A stretch of 39,800 bases of DNA from the NCBI GenBank assembly GCA_020628495.1, contig JAHDFA010000009.1, positions 1 through 39,800 of the forward strand, read 5' to 3'. Made by a program: the position numbers and the translations under genes. This document shows positions 1 through 6,639 of this stretch, one piece after another (positions within the stretch are counted from its first letter, which is position 1; the number at the start of each line of letters is the position of its first letter). Below the pieces are notes generated by a model. It saw nothing but the letters and a program-made list of their open reading frames with translations. It searched no databases and was not told the origin of the DNA. This DNA comes from Hellea sp. (GTDB lineage: Bacteria > Pseudomonadota > Alphaproteobacteria > Caulobacterales > Maricaulaceae).

Positions 1-1
1 G

Positions 2-52
2 CTGGCACGTGCCGACCGGGCCATGTATATGTCAAAACGCAGTCGTAATTAG
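2..52 (+). CDS. GGDEF-domain protein, C-terminal end only (5' partial)
   Basis: The first 52 bases read in one frame as LARADRAMYMSKRSRN followed by TAG. This matches the last helix of GGDEF diguanylate cyclase domains, where an Ala-Asp-x-Ala-Met/Leu-Tyr-x-x-Lys segment and a final Arg-Asn are typical. Only 16 residues are visible, so the upstream sensory part and the catalytic GG(D/E)EF motif lie outside the window. The family makes cyclic di-GMP, but activity cannot be judged here. Confidence 0.6.
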   Translation: MARADRAMYMSKRSRN

Positions 53-119
53 TGCTATTTTATGTAATAAGAAAATGGCAAGTTGCTTGAAAGTTCAATT
101 AAATATCTTGTATTTTGCC

Positions 120-134
120 TTAATCAGACCTTAA
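120..134. promoter_or_regulatory. Candidate CtrA-binding box (TTAA-N7-TTAA)
   Basis: A perfect TTAA, seven bases, TTAA arrangement occurs at 120-123 and 131-134. This is the consensus for CtrA, the cell-cycle response regulator of Caulobacter-type alphaproteobacteria. It lies 58 bases before the start codon of the secreted protein gene at 193, a usual promoter position. Binding is inferred; the window is AT-rich here, which raises the chance of coincidence. Confidence 0.5.
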
Positions 135-192
135 TTCAGACGGAACTTCCACCTCTATTCAACGTTATTGTTGTATGAGAGGAGAATTCAAA

Positions 193-636
193 ATGAATTT
201 TTACGCTAAAAAACTGACACCCCTCGCTGCTTTACTAGGCGCCGTAATTTTACCGGCCTCCGCGTTTGCATCCGATGTGGAAACAAAAACCGTCGTCGTT
301 CAGACAGAGGTTAGCGCAGACGAATTACCGGAAATGACAGACATCATTTATGAGGCCGCGTTAGCTAATGCAGCGGTCAAGACTTTGGATGAAAATAAAG
401 ACTGGTTCAATGTTGTTTATCGCGAAACACATACCGAGACGGTTTCCCGCAACGTATCGTCCAGCGCTGAATCGCGCTATCTTGATTTGGAAGACGGCGA
501 GCGTATTGAGCTCGAAATTCCGACAAAAGATGTCACCGTCCAAGTTCAGAAAATTGACTTTAAAATGGGAACAGGTCCCACGCCGGATGCTAAAAACGCA
601 TTTGTCGCGAAAAAGCTGATTTTACCTGACAGCTAG
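193..636 (+). CDS. Secreted periplasmic protein of unknown function
   Basis: Encodes 147 residues. The ATG at 193 was chosen over an in-frame ATG at 175 because AGGAG at 180-184 sits 8 bases before 193 and would lie inside the longer form. Residues 1 to about 26 are a Sec signal peptide (MNFYAKKL, a hydrophobic core, then ASAFA). The mature part is acidic. It has a segment AALANAAVKTLDENKDWFNV that recalls the helix plus 'DWF' pattern of small alphaproteobacterial envelope proteins of the CC0125/CC1285 lipoprotein group, although no lipobox Cys is present here. That resemblance is weak. The gene stands alone, behind a CtrA-like box and before a strong terminator, so cell-cycle-controlled expression is plausible. 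No function can be assigned. Confidence 0.75.
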   Translation: MNFYAKKLTPLAALLGAVILPASAFASDVETKTVVVQTEVSADELPEMTDIIYEAALANAAVKTLDENKDWFNVVYRETHTETVSRNVSSSAESRYLDLEDGERIELEIPTKDVTVQVQKIDFKMGTGPTPDAKNAFVAKKLILPDS

Positions 637-659
637 TCAGAATAATAAAACTCATATAA

Positions 660-690
660 AGCCCGCTCCGAAAAATGAGCGGGCTTTTTT
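660..690 (+). terminator. Rho-independent terminator after the secreted protein gene
   Basis: GCCCGCTC at 661-668 pairs perfectly with GAGCGGGC at 677-684 around an 8-base loop. Six T residues follow at 685-690. It begins 24 bases after the stop codon at 636. Confidence 0.9.
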
Positions 691-796
691 ATGACGCTGC
701 AAAGACCGGATGCCATAGAATGAAACTTTGCTCATGATTGCTGCGTACCCATAAATGTGAACTGACTTCACTATAATCCCAGCGGAAACGACTTTC

Positions 797-1405
797 ATGA
801 AGTACTATGTTGCCATCCTAATCAGTTTTGCAGCCTCTGCCTGCACAGCCACTGCGGAGCCTAATTCTATGCCTGATGCCGAAGTCGAATTGTATTCGTC
901 TAGCTGTGAAATGAACTTATCCATGCGGGACGAAACGGAAGTCTCTAAATGGAAAACCGTGCTGGACGGCGTCATGGGTGGACGCTCAACAGGTAATCGT
1001 TTCCCGCAAGATGGCCATATGGTGTTCAAGGGCAACATTAATACAAATGGCGGCGGGTTTTCCTCTATTCGTCGGGTTATCTCGCGTGGTGATATGAGCG
1101 GCGCAGAAGCCCTGAAACTGCGCTTAAAGCAAGATGGTCGTGCTTATCGCTTGACCTTTCGGACTGAAGCTCGATTACGCGGACGATCCATTAGCTATCA
1201 ACTTGATATTCCGAAAACACCTAAAGGCGAATGGGCAGAGGTGACAGTCCCTCTCAAAGATTTCCGGACATCCATATTCGGCTATGACGTCACGGCTCCG
1301 CCTTTCAACCCCGAGGAGGTACGCGAAATGGGCATTATTCTGGCTGACGGCGTAGATGGTCCGTTTCAGATTGAACTGGCAGAGATTAGCTGCACCAGCC
1401 CTTAG
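797..1405 (+). CDS. CIA30 (NDUFAF1-like) domain protein, probable lipoprotein
   Basis: Encodes 202 residues. An N-terminal signal segment ends in SAC at residues 14-16, a possible but non-ideal lipobox since position -3 is Ala. Residues about 50-198 fit the CIA30 domain (PF08547): 'WKTVLDGVMGGRSTG', 'NGGGFSSIR', a long beta-sandwich pattern, and a final 'GPFQIELAEISC'. In mitochondria the family founder CIA30/NDUFAF1 helps assemble respiratory complex I. Bacterial members are mostly uncharacterised and are thought to be jelly-roll binding domains. A TATAAT at 772-777 lies 19 bases before the start. The stop codon overlaps the stop of the convergent pntB by four bases, so there is no room for a terminator between them. 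Its exact role is unknown. Confidence 0.8.
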   Translation: MKYYVAILISFAASACTATAEPNSMPDAEVELYSSSCEMNLSMRDETEVSKWKTVLDGVMGGRSTGNRFPQDGHMVFKGNINTNGGGFSSIRRVISRGDMSGAEALKLRLKQDGRAYRLTFRTEARLRGRSISYQLDIPKTPKGEWAEVTVPLKDFRTSIFGYDVTAPPFNPEEVREMGIILADGVDGPFQIELAEISCTSP

Positions 1406-2811
1406 AGCGACTTAATGATTTCCTCGACCATTTTCTTGGCGTCAGACAAAAGCATCATCGTATTGTCGCGATAGAAAAGGTCATTATCAATCCCCGCATA
1501 ACCCGGTGAGAGCGAGCGTTTGACAAAGAGAACCGTGCTGGCCTTGTCGACGTCTAAGATTGGCATACCTGCAATCGGGCTCTGCGGATCGGTTTTGGCT
1601 GCCGGATTTGTCACATCATTCGCGCCGATGACAAAAGCGACATCCGCATTTGAAAATTCAGAGTTAATATCTTCCAGCTCAAACACTTCATCATAGGGCA
1701 CATTGGCTTCAGCCAGCAGGACGTTCATGTGGCCTGGCATTCGACCCGCAACAGGATGAATGGCGTAAACAACGTCTACGCCTTCTTCTTTCAGTGCATC
1801 TGCCATTTCGCGAATTGCATGTTGGGCTTGCGCCACAGCGAGGCCATATCCCGGAACGATGATGACTTTTGAAGCATTCTTCATGATGAAAGCAGCATCC
1901 TCAGCAGAGCCGCGTTTGACAGGGCGCTGTTCTTTATCACCCGCATCTCCTGACGCAGCATCCGCGCCAAAGCCGCCGAGAATGACCGAGATAAAGCTCC
2001 GGTTCATCGCTTTACACATGATGTAGGACAAGATTGCACCGGACGATCCCACAAGTGCGCCAACAATAATCAGCGCCAAGTTTCCAAGCGTGAAACCAAG
2101 CGCCGCCGCAGCCCAGCCGGAATAGCTGTTCAGCATGGACACAACGACAGGCATATCCGCGCCGCCAATTGGGATGATCAAGAGAAAGCCAATTAAGAAT
2201 GTCGTGGCGAGCAGGGCCCAAATCATCCAGTGCTCTGTGCCGCCGGATTTCATCAACATTCCGATAAGAACAGCAATCACCAAAGCCAGCGCAATATTTA
2301 TGAGATGTCGTGCGGGCAAGAGAATTGGCGAACCGCTCATATTCCCATTCAATTTTGCAAAAGCGATAACTGAGCCGGAGAATGTAATCGCGCCGATTGC
2401 CGCGCCTAGACCGAGTTCAAGCAAAGAACCTGGCTTAATCCGACCTTCAGACAAAATTCCAAAATCACCGGGGCTAAAGAAGGCTGCAACAGCGACCAAA
2501 ACTGCTGCCAAGCCTACCAGCGAGTGAAACGCTGCGACGAGTTGAGGCATATCCGTCATTGGAATTTTCTTCGCAATAATTGCACCGATAATCCCGCCAA
2601 GGGCAAGGCCGCCTGCAGACAAGATAAAACCCATCCCGTTCATACCTGCCACGAGAAGCGTTGTAATAATCGCAATCGCGATACCAATCATCCCAAATGT
2701 ATTTCCGCGGCGGGACGTTTCAGGCGAAGACAGCCCCCGCAAAGCGAGGATAAAGAGAACAGCGGAAACTGTGTAAAGAACAGCTGCAAAATCAGCAGAG
2801 AGCGTCGGCAT
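1402..2811 (-). CDS. pntB: NAD(P)+ transhydrogenase subunit beta (PntB)
   Basis: Encodes 469 residues, the normal length for PntB. With PntA it couples proton entry across the inner membrane to hydride transfer from NADH to NADP+, supplying NADPH. The first 260 residues or so are hydrophobic, with many membrane helices (domain II). The last 180 form the NADP(H)-binding domain III, with the fingerprint 'VPGYGLAVAQAQHAI', 'GRMPGHMNVLLAEA', 'GANDVTNPAA' and 'RSLSPGYAGIDNDLFY'. It is the last gene of the pnt operon and starts 2 bases after the pntA2 stop. Its own stop overlaps the convergent CIA30 gene. Identification is secure. Confidence 0.97.
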   Translation of the reverse strand: MPTLSADFAAVLYTVSAVLFILALRGLSSPETSRRGNTFGMIGIAIAIITTLLVAGMNGMGFILSAGGLALGGIIGAIIAKKIPMTDMPQLVAAFHSLVGLAAVLVAVAAFFSPGDFGILSEGRIKPGSLLELGLGAAIGAITFSGSVIAFAKLNGNMSGSPILLPARHLINIALALVIAVLIGMLMKSGGTEHWMIWALLATTFLIGFLLIIPIGGADMPVVVSMLNSYSGWAAAALGFTLGNLALIIVGALVGSSGAILSYIMCKAMNRSFISVILGGFGADAASGDAGDKEQRPVKRGSAEDAAFIMKNASKVIIVPGYGLAVAQAQHAIREMADALKEEGVDVVYAIHPVAGRMPGHMNVLLAEANVPYDEVFELEDINSEFSNADVAFVIGANDVTNPAAKTDPQSPIAGMPILDVDKASTVLFVKRSLSPGYAGIDNDLFYRDNTMMLLSDAKKMVEEIIKSL

Positions 2812-2813
2812 AA

Positions 2814-3143
2814 CTACTTTGCCTTCTTCTTATACATGGCCAGCATGCGCTGGGTGACGAGAAAGCCGCCAAATATATTCACGGCGCAGAGTGCTACGGC
2901 AGCAAAGCCGGCCCAAGTGGATATCCCTGACCCGCCTTTCACGCCTGCCGCTACGGCAATCAAGGCTCCAACGATAATAACGGAAGAGATTGCATTTGTT
3001 ACGGCCATAAGAGGCGTATGCAAGGCCGGGGTCACCGACCAGACGACATAGTATCCGACAAAGATAGCCAACACGAAAATGGCGAGTTGAAAGACGAGAG
3101 GCGAGACGGCAGCGCCACCTGCCATGATGAGAAAAGCTGTCAT
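2814..3143 (-). CDS. pntA2: NAD(P)+ transhydrogenase subunit alpha part 2 (PntA2)
   Basis: Encodes 109 residues with three to four hydrophobic segments and the motif 'VVWSVTPALHTPLMAVTNAISSVIIVGAL', diagnostic of the membrane part of the alpha subunit. In many alphaproteobacteria the alpha subunit is split in two: a soluble NAD(H)-binding PntA1 (domain I) and this short membrane PntA2. Here the two halves are separated by an 82-residue membrane protein gene, so the transhydrogenase is made from at least three polypeptides. pntB follows after 2 bases, implying translational coupling. Confidence 0.95.
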   Translation of the reverse strand: MTAFLIMAGGAAVSPLVFQLAIFVLAIFVGYYVVWSVTPALHTPLMAVTNAISSVIIVGALIAVAAGVKGGSGISTWAGFAAVALCAVNIFGGFLVTQRMLAMYKKKAK

Positions 3144-3155
3144 TTCAAAACCTCT

Positions 3156-3404
3156 TCATGAATTTGCGGCGATAAGCCGAAGAGACGCCAAACCTTGTGA
3201 CAGGGCAGACATACAAAGCCCTGCGACAACGCCCGAAGCGCCAATAAAGAATAAGGAAAGCGCAATCATGCTGAGCATCGGCCAACCAAAAAGCAGGAAT
3301 GGCGATGCCAGCACCATTAGAATTCCGAGCCCGCAACCAGCAATACCGACCCACCGTAAAGCAAGTTCCGTTTTGGTGTGATCCGGTGGCAACCCAATCA
3401 TCAC
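3156..3404 (-). CDS. Small two-to-three-helix membrane protein inside the pnt operon
   Basis: Encodes 82 residues with no recognised family. After a short polar start (MMIGLPPDHTKTELALRW), hydrophobic stretches at about 18-38 and 42-66 form two or three membrane helices rich in Gly, Leu and Phe. The ATG overlaps the stop of pntA1 in an ATGA-type 4-base overlap, and its own stop lies 12 bases before pntA2. It is therefore co-translated with both halves of the transhydrogenase alpha subunit. A role in assembly or stability of the complex is inference from position alone. An alternative reading in another frame at 3145-3354 is rich in Arg and Cys and lacks a clear membrane pattern, so it was rejected. 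Confidence 0.7.
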   Translation of the reverse strand: MMIGLPPDHTKTELALRWVGIAGCGLGILMVLASPFLLFGWPMLSMIALSLFFIGASGVVAGLCMSALSQGLASLRLIAANS

Positions 3405-4543
3405 CTTAACCGCTCATGCACAACTTCGCCGTCGCGTGTCAGTGCGCAGCCTTGGATGATTTCGTCGTCCCAATCCGGCGCGTAAGCGCCGTCTTCTGCC
3501 GTGACGAGCGGTAGGAAGTTTTTGATATTTCGCGCGAACATGTTCGACGCATCAGCTGCCATGCGGGATGGCCAATTTAGATGGCCCACAATATGGACAC
3601 CATTCTTCGTCGTGACAATTTCGCCGGGCTTGGCCCCTTCAACATTGCCGCCGCGCTCTACCGCTAGGTCAATCAAAACAGACCCAGGACGCATCGTGTC
3701 GAGCATCGCTTTCGTCACAAGTACGGGCGCTTTACGGCCCGGAATAAGTGCCGTTGTAATAACGATATCCTGCTTAGCGATGTGTGATGCCGTCAACTCT
3801 GCCTGTAACGCTTGATATTCCGCGCTCATCTGTTTGGCGTAGCCCCCGGCTGTTTCAGCCGCTTTGAATTCTTCGTTCTCAACCGCGATAAATTTTGCGC
3901 CGAGCGAAGCAACTTGTTCCTTGGTCGCCGGACGCACGTCGGTCGCCGTAGTGACTGCACCCAGACGGCGGGCCGTCGCGATAGCCTGCAAACCAGCAAC
4001 GCCTACACCCATGATGAAAACTTTGGCCGGAGCAATCGTGCCTGCTGCCGTCATCATCATCGGAAAGGCACGACCGTAAATCGCGCCTGCCTCGACCACG
4101 GAGCGGTAGCCGGAAAGGTTGGATTGGGAAGACAGCACATCCATAGCCTGCGCCCGGGAGATACGCGGAATATAATCCAACGCATAGGCTGTCACGCCTG
4201 CCTTCGCGCAAGCGGCGGCATATTTCGGGTTGTCTGTTGGAGAAAGAACGCCTGTAATGCCCGCACCGGATTTCATCCCCGCGACAAGTTTCTCTGTTCC
4301 GCCTGTTACGGATAACACTAAGTCAGCGGACTTGACCGCTGCCGTATTAGTGGTGGCGATTGAGGCGCCCGCATCTTTATAAAGCGCATCGGAAAAATCC
4401 GCCTTAGCACCTGCGCCTTTGACAACGGAAACATCGTGCCCGGCTTTTACATATCCGGCGACGGTATCCGGCGTTGCAGCAACACGGGCTTCCGCACCGC
4501 CTTTCGTCTGCGAGGCCACATCATTCAGAACAGAGAGTTTCAC
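3401..4543 (-). CDS. pntA1: NAD(P)+ transhydrogenase subunit alpha part 1 (PntA1)
   Basis: Encodes 380 residues, the usual size of the soluble NAD(H)-binding domain I subunit, which belongs to the alanine dehydrogenase/PNT fold. Visible signatures are 'GGAEARVAATPDTV' near the N-terminus, 'AMDVLSSQSNLSGYRSV', the Rossmann segment 'VFIMGVGVAGLQAIATARRLGA', and 'ERGGNVE', followed by 'MAADASNMFARNIKNFL'. It binds NADH and passes hydride to NADP+ on PntB. Transcription runs leftward. The stop overlaps the next gene by 4 bases. A cytochrome oxidase subunit IV-like gene lies 30 bases upstream in the same orientation. Confidence 0.95.
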   Translation of the reverse strand: MKLSVLNDVASQTKGGAEARVAATPDTVAGYVKAGHDVSVVKGAGAKADFSDALYKDAGASIATTNTAAVKSADLVLSVTGGTEKLVAGMKSGAGITGVLSPTDNPKYAAACAKAGVTAYALDYIPRISRAQAMDVLSSQSNLSGYRSVVEAGAIYGRAFPMMMTAAGTIAPAKVFIMGVGVAGLQAIATARRLGAVTTATDVRPATKEQVASLGAKFIAVENEEFKAAETAGGYAKQMSAEYQALQAELTASHIAKQDIVITTALIPGRKAPVLVTKAMLDTMRPGSVLIDLAVERGGNVEGAKPGEIVTTKNGVHIVGHLNWPSRMAADASNMFARNIKNFLPLVTAEDGAYAPDWDDEIIQGCALTRDGEVVHERLR

Positions 4544-4573
4544 GCGATATAGCCTTTATAAGTGTCGCGCCAA

Positions 4574-4873
4574 TTACGCGAAAAGTGACAGAATGAATGA
4601 GAAGAAAGCGATGAGGATAGCCAAACCAATGAGACCGACATACCAACCGCCTTTAAGCTTCAGAGCCAAGCCAGTGATAAAACCCAAAATCACAGTCGCG
4701 ACCAAGGCCGGGAACCAATGCATGCCAACCGCAAAAACGAGCGTTGGCATAATTACGACCAAAGCAATCAATGCGCCGCCATATTTCGTACCGCCCATAA
4801 ATCCTGAGAAAGTGCCGGATTGTGCGTCGACCTTCATCGTGCCGCGCGTATAATCGGAATGTCCGCCTGCCAT
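4574..4873 (-). CDS. aa3-type cytochrome c oxidase subunit IV-like protein, extended
   Basis: Encodes 99 residues from the ATG at 4873, which follows an AGGA-type ribosome site; a longer reading to 4954 has no such support. The N-terminus, 'HSDYTRGTMKVDAQSGTF' followed by a 'GFMGGTKYG' segment, matches the short bacterial aa3 oxidase subunit IV family (PF07835), which usually has one helix. This protein continues with hydrophobic stretches at about 33-50, 54-72 and 77-98, so it has three helices and is longer than most family members. It is the first gene of the pnt operon. The family is often found next to pnt genes in alphaproteobacteria, which suggests a tie between the oxidase and transhydrogenase, though no mechanism is established. 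Confidence 0.85.
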   Translation of the reverse strand: MAGGHSDYTRGTMKVDAQSGTFSGFMGGTKYGGALIALVVIMPTLVFAVGMHWFPALVATVILGFITGLALKLKGGWYVGLIGLAILIAFFSFILSLFA

Positions 4874-4957
4874 GTCCCTATCCTGTCGTAACAAATAGCG
4901 TTTTATCTGAGCCGAGCGGTTACCATGAGGTAAAGGTTGAGACAAGCAGTCCAATCT

Positions 4958-4983
4958 CCCCTAAGCACAATTATTTTTAGGGG
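4958..4983. repeat. 7-bp hairpin in the pnt upstream region
   Basis: CCCCTAA at 4958-4964 and TTAGGGG at 4977-4983 form a perfect inverted repeat around 12 bases. It lies about 85 bases upstream of the first gene of the leftward operon. Its role is unknown; it could be a leader hairpin or a protein site. Confidence 0.5.
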
Positions 4984-5000
4984 TTGACGCAAAATTTTGC
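4984..5000. promoter_or_regulatory. 12-bp perfect palindrome overlapping a -35-like box
   Basis: GCAAAATTTTGC at 4989-5000 is a perfect palindrome and touches a TTGACG -35-like hexamer at 4984-4989 on the plus strand. It lies in the 269-base divergent region between the pnt operon and the NtrC-type regulator at 5143. An operator for either side is possible, but no regulator can be named. Confidence 0.35.
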
Positions 5001-5142
5001 TGTGAATTGAACATTTCCACCAAATAGGAATTCATAGTTTCTTTAGCATAATTTCGAACCTGAAATTCACCTCCCTGCGTCATGTTCCGGGAAGAGAGAG
5101 ATTCGGACGAACCGCATCCTTTCCATTTGACCGGGTGAATCT

Positions 5143-6615
5143 ATGTCCAAAACTGTACTGATTGTTGATGATGATCCAACGCAGCGCCGCCTGTTACAGG
5201 CCGTTGTTGAAAAATCAGGGTTTTCTACATTGCAGGCTGGTGACGGTGACGCTGCCCTAGCGATGGCCTTGGGCACGGAGCAAGATAAAATACATGTGAT
5301 GTTACTGGACCTAGTCATGCCGGGCCGCGACGGCATGGAAACATTAGAAGAGCTGGCCAAAAAGCGCCCGGACCTCCCTGTTATTGTTCTGACAGGTAAA
5401 GGCTCTATCGACGCAGTTGTCAAAGCCATGAAAGCCGGCGCCCGCGATTTCGTGGTAAAGCCCGCAGCGCCAGAGCGCATCGTCGTTTCCATTCGGAATG
5501 CGCTGGATATGAAAACACTTGTGGGTGAAGTGAAACGCCTGAAGAAAACGGCGGAAGGCGGTCTGTCTTTTGACGATCTAATTGGAAACGCCTCCTCCAT
5601 GCGGTCTGTGGTCGCCATGGGTGAACGCGGTGCGAAAGCAAACATCCCCATCCTCATCACAGGCGAATCCGGTGTGGGTAAAGAGGTTATAGCACGGGCC
5701 ATTCAGAGTGCGTCAGAACGCTCCGACAAACCATTCATCACAGTCAATTGCGGGGCAATTTCTGAGAGCTTGGTTGAGTCCATTCTATTTGGTCATGAAA
5801 AAGGGTCTTTCACGGGCGCTAATGCCAAACATCTTGGTAAATTCCAAGAGGCCCATACGGGAACTTTGTTCTTGGATGAAGTTGGGGAATTGCCGCTTGA
5901 AATGCAGGTAAAGTTATTGCGCGTTCTCCAAGAAGGCGAAGTTGATCCAATAGGCTCCAAACGTACCGTACCCGTTGACGTCCGTATTATCAGCGCGACA
6001 AATCGCGATTTAGCGGAAGCAGTCAAAGACGGAACCTTCCGTGAGGATTTATATTATCGTTTAAATGTGTTCCCGATTGCCGTGCCACCATTGCGCGAGC
6101 GCAGGGAAGATATTCCGGCACTGGTAGAGCATTTCATTCGCCGCATTAACGCCGCCGAACGATTAAATGTATCCGGCGCAACATCCGAAACATTGGACTT
6201 GCTGAAAGCTCATGACTGGAAGGGTAATGTCCGCCAGCTAGAAAATACGGTCTTTCGCGCCATGATCCTGTCTGACGGACATAAATTGCGACCGCAGGAT
6301 TTCCCGCAAATTTCCGGTCTGATGCCTGGCCTGGCCGCTAAGTCCGAAGCTGAGACGACTGACCCGATTAACAGCCTGGTTCCGGCTGATCTCAGACAAG
6401 AGCCGACAACGCCCGATTCCGCGGTTTCCGTTCTCGACCGCGAAGGTCACTTACGCACATTGGAAGATATTGAACGCGATCTGATTGAATTCGCGATTAC
6501 GAATTATTCCGGACATATGTCCGAAGTTGCCCGGCGCTTAGGGATAGGCCGATCAACGCTTTACCGCAAAGTGCGCGAACATGAACTTGACGTCGATGAC
6601 GTCCGTTCCGCTTAA
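5143..6615 (+). CDS. NtrC-family sigma-54-dependent response regulator (TacA-like)
   Basis: Encodes 490 residues with three domains in order. The receiver covers 1-122, with the acidic pocket at D10-D11 and the likely phospho-acceptor D56. The AAA+ domain covers about 143-380, with Walker A GESGVGKE (174-181), a sigma-54 loop GSFTGA (221-226, Ser in place of the usual first Ala of GAFTGA), and Walker B TLFLDE (241-246). A Fis-type helix-turn-helix lies at about 448-482 ('MSEVARRLGIGRSTLYRKV'). Such proteins hydrolyse ATP to open sigma-54 RNA polymerase promoters. Domain order and length resemble TacA of Caulobacter, a stalk and polarity regulator, but orthology is not proven, so no symbol is given. 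No sensor kinase lies next to it. The porin gene follows after 24 bases and may be cotranscribed. Confidence 0.93.
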   Translation: MSKTVLIVDDDPTQRRLLQAVVEKSGFSTLQAGDGDAALAMALGTEQDKIHVMLLDLVMPGRDGMETLEELAKKRPDLPVIVLTGKGSIDAVVKAMKAGARDFVVKPAAPERIVVSIRNALDMKTLVGEVKRLKKTAEGGLSFDDLIGNASSMRSVVAMGERGAKANIPILITGESGVGKEVIARAIQSASERSDKPFITVNCGAISESLVESILFGHEKGSFTGANAKHLGKFQEAHTGTLFLDEVGELPLEMQVKLLRVLQEGEVDPIGSKRTVPVDVRIISATNRDLAEAVKDGTFREDLYYRLNVFPIAVPPLRERREDIPALVEHFIRRINAAERLNVSGATSETLDLLKAHDWKGNVRQLENTVFRAMILSDGHKLRPQDFPQISGLMPGLAAKSEAETTDPINSLVPADLRQEPTTPDSAVSVLDREGHLRTLEDIERDLIEFAITNYSGHMSEVARRLGIGRSTLYRKVREHELDVDDVRSA

Positions 6616-6639
6616 TTTTATTGGTCGTGGGGACTTAAA

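Noticed and set aside
2135-3051. Plus-strand open frames of 130 and 175 codons
   Set aside because: They are antisense to pntB and pntA2, and have basic, low-complexity composition and no domain features.
5067-5702. 211-codon minus-strand open frame
   Set aside because: It is rich in Ser, Arg and Thr and lies antisense to the receiver and AAA+ region of the NtrC-type regulator, which has full family motifs.
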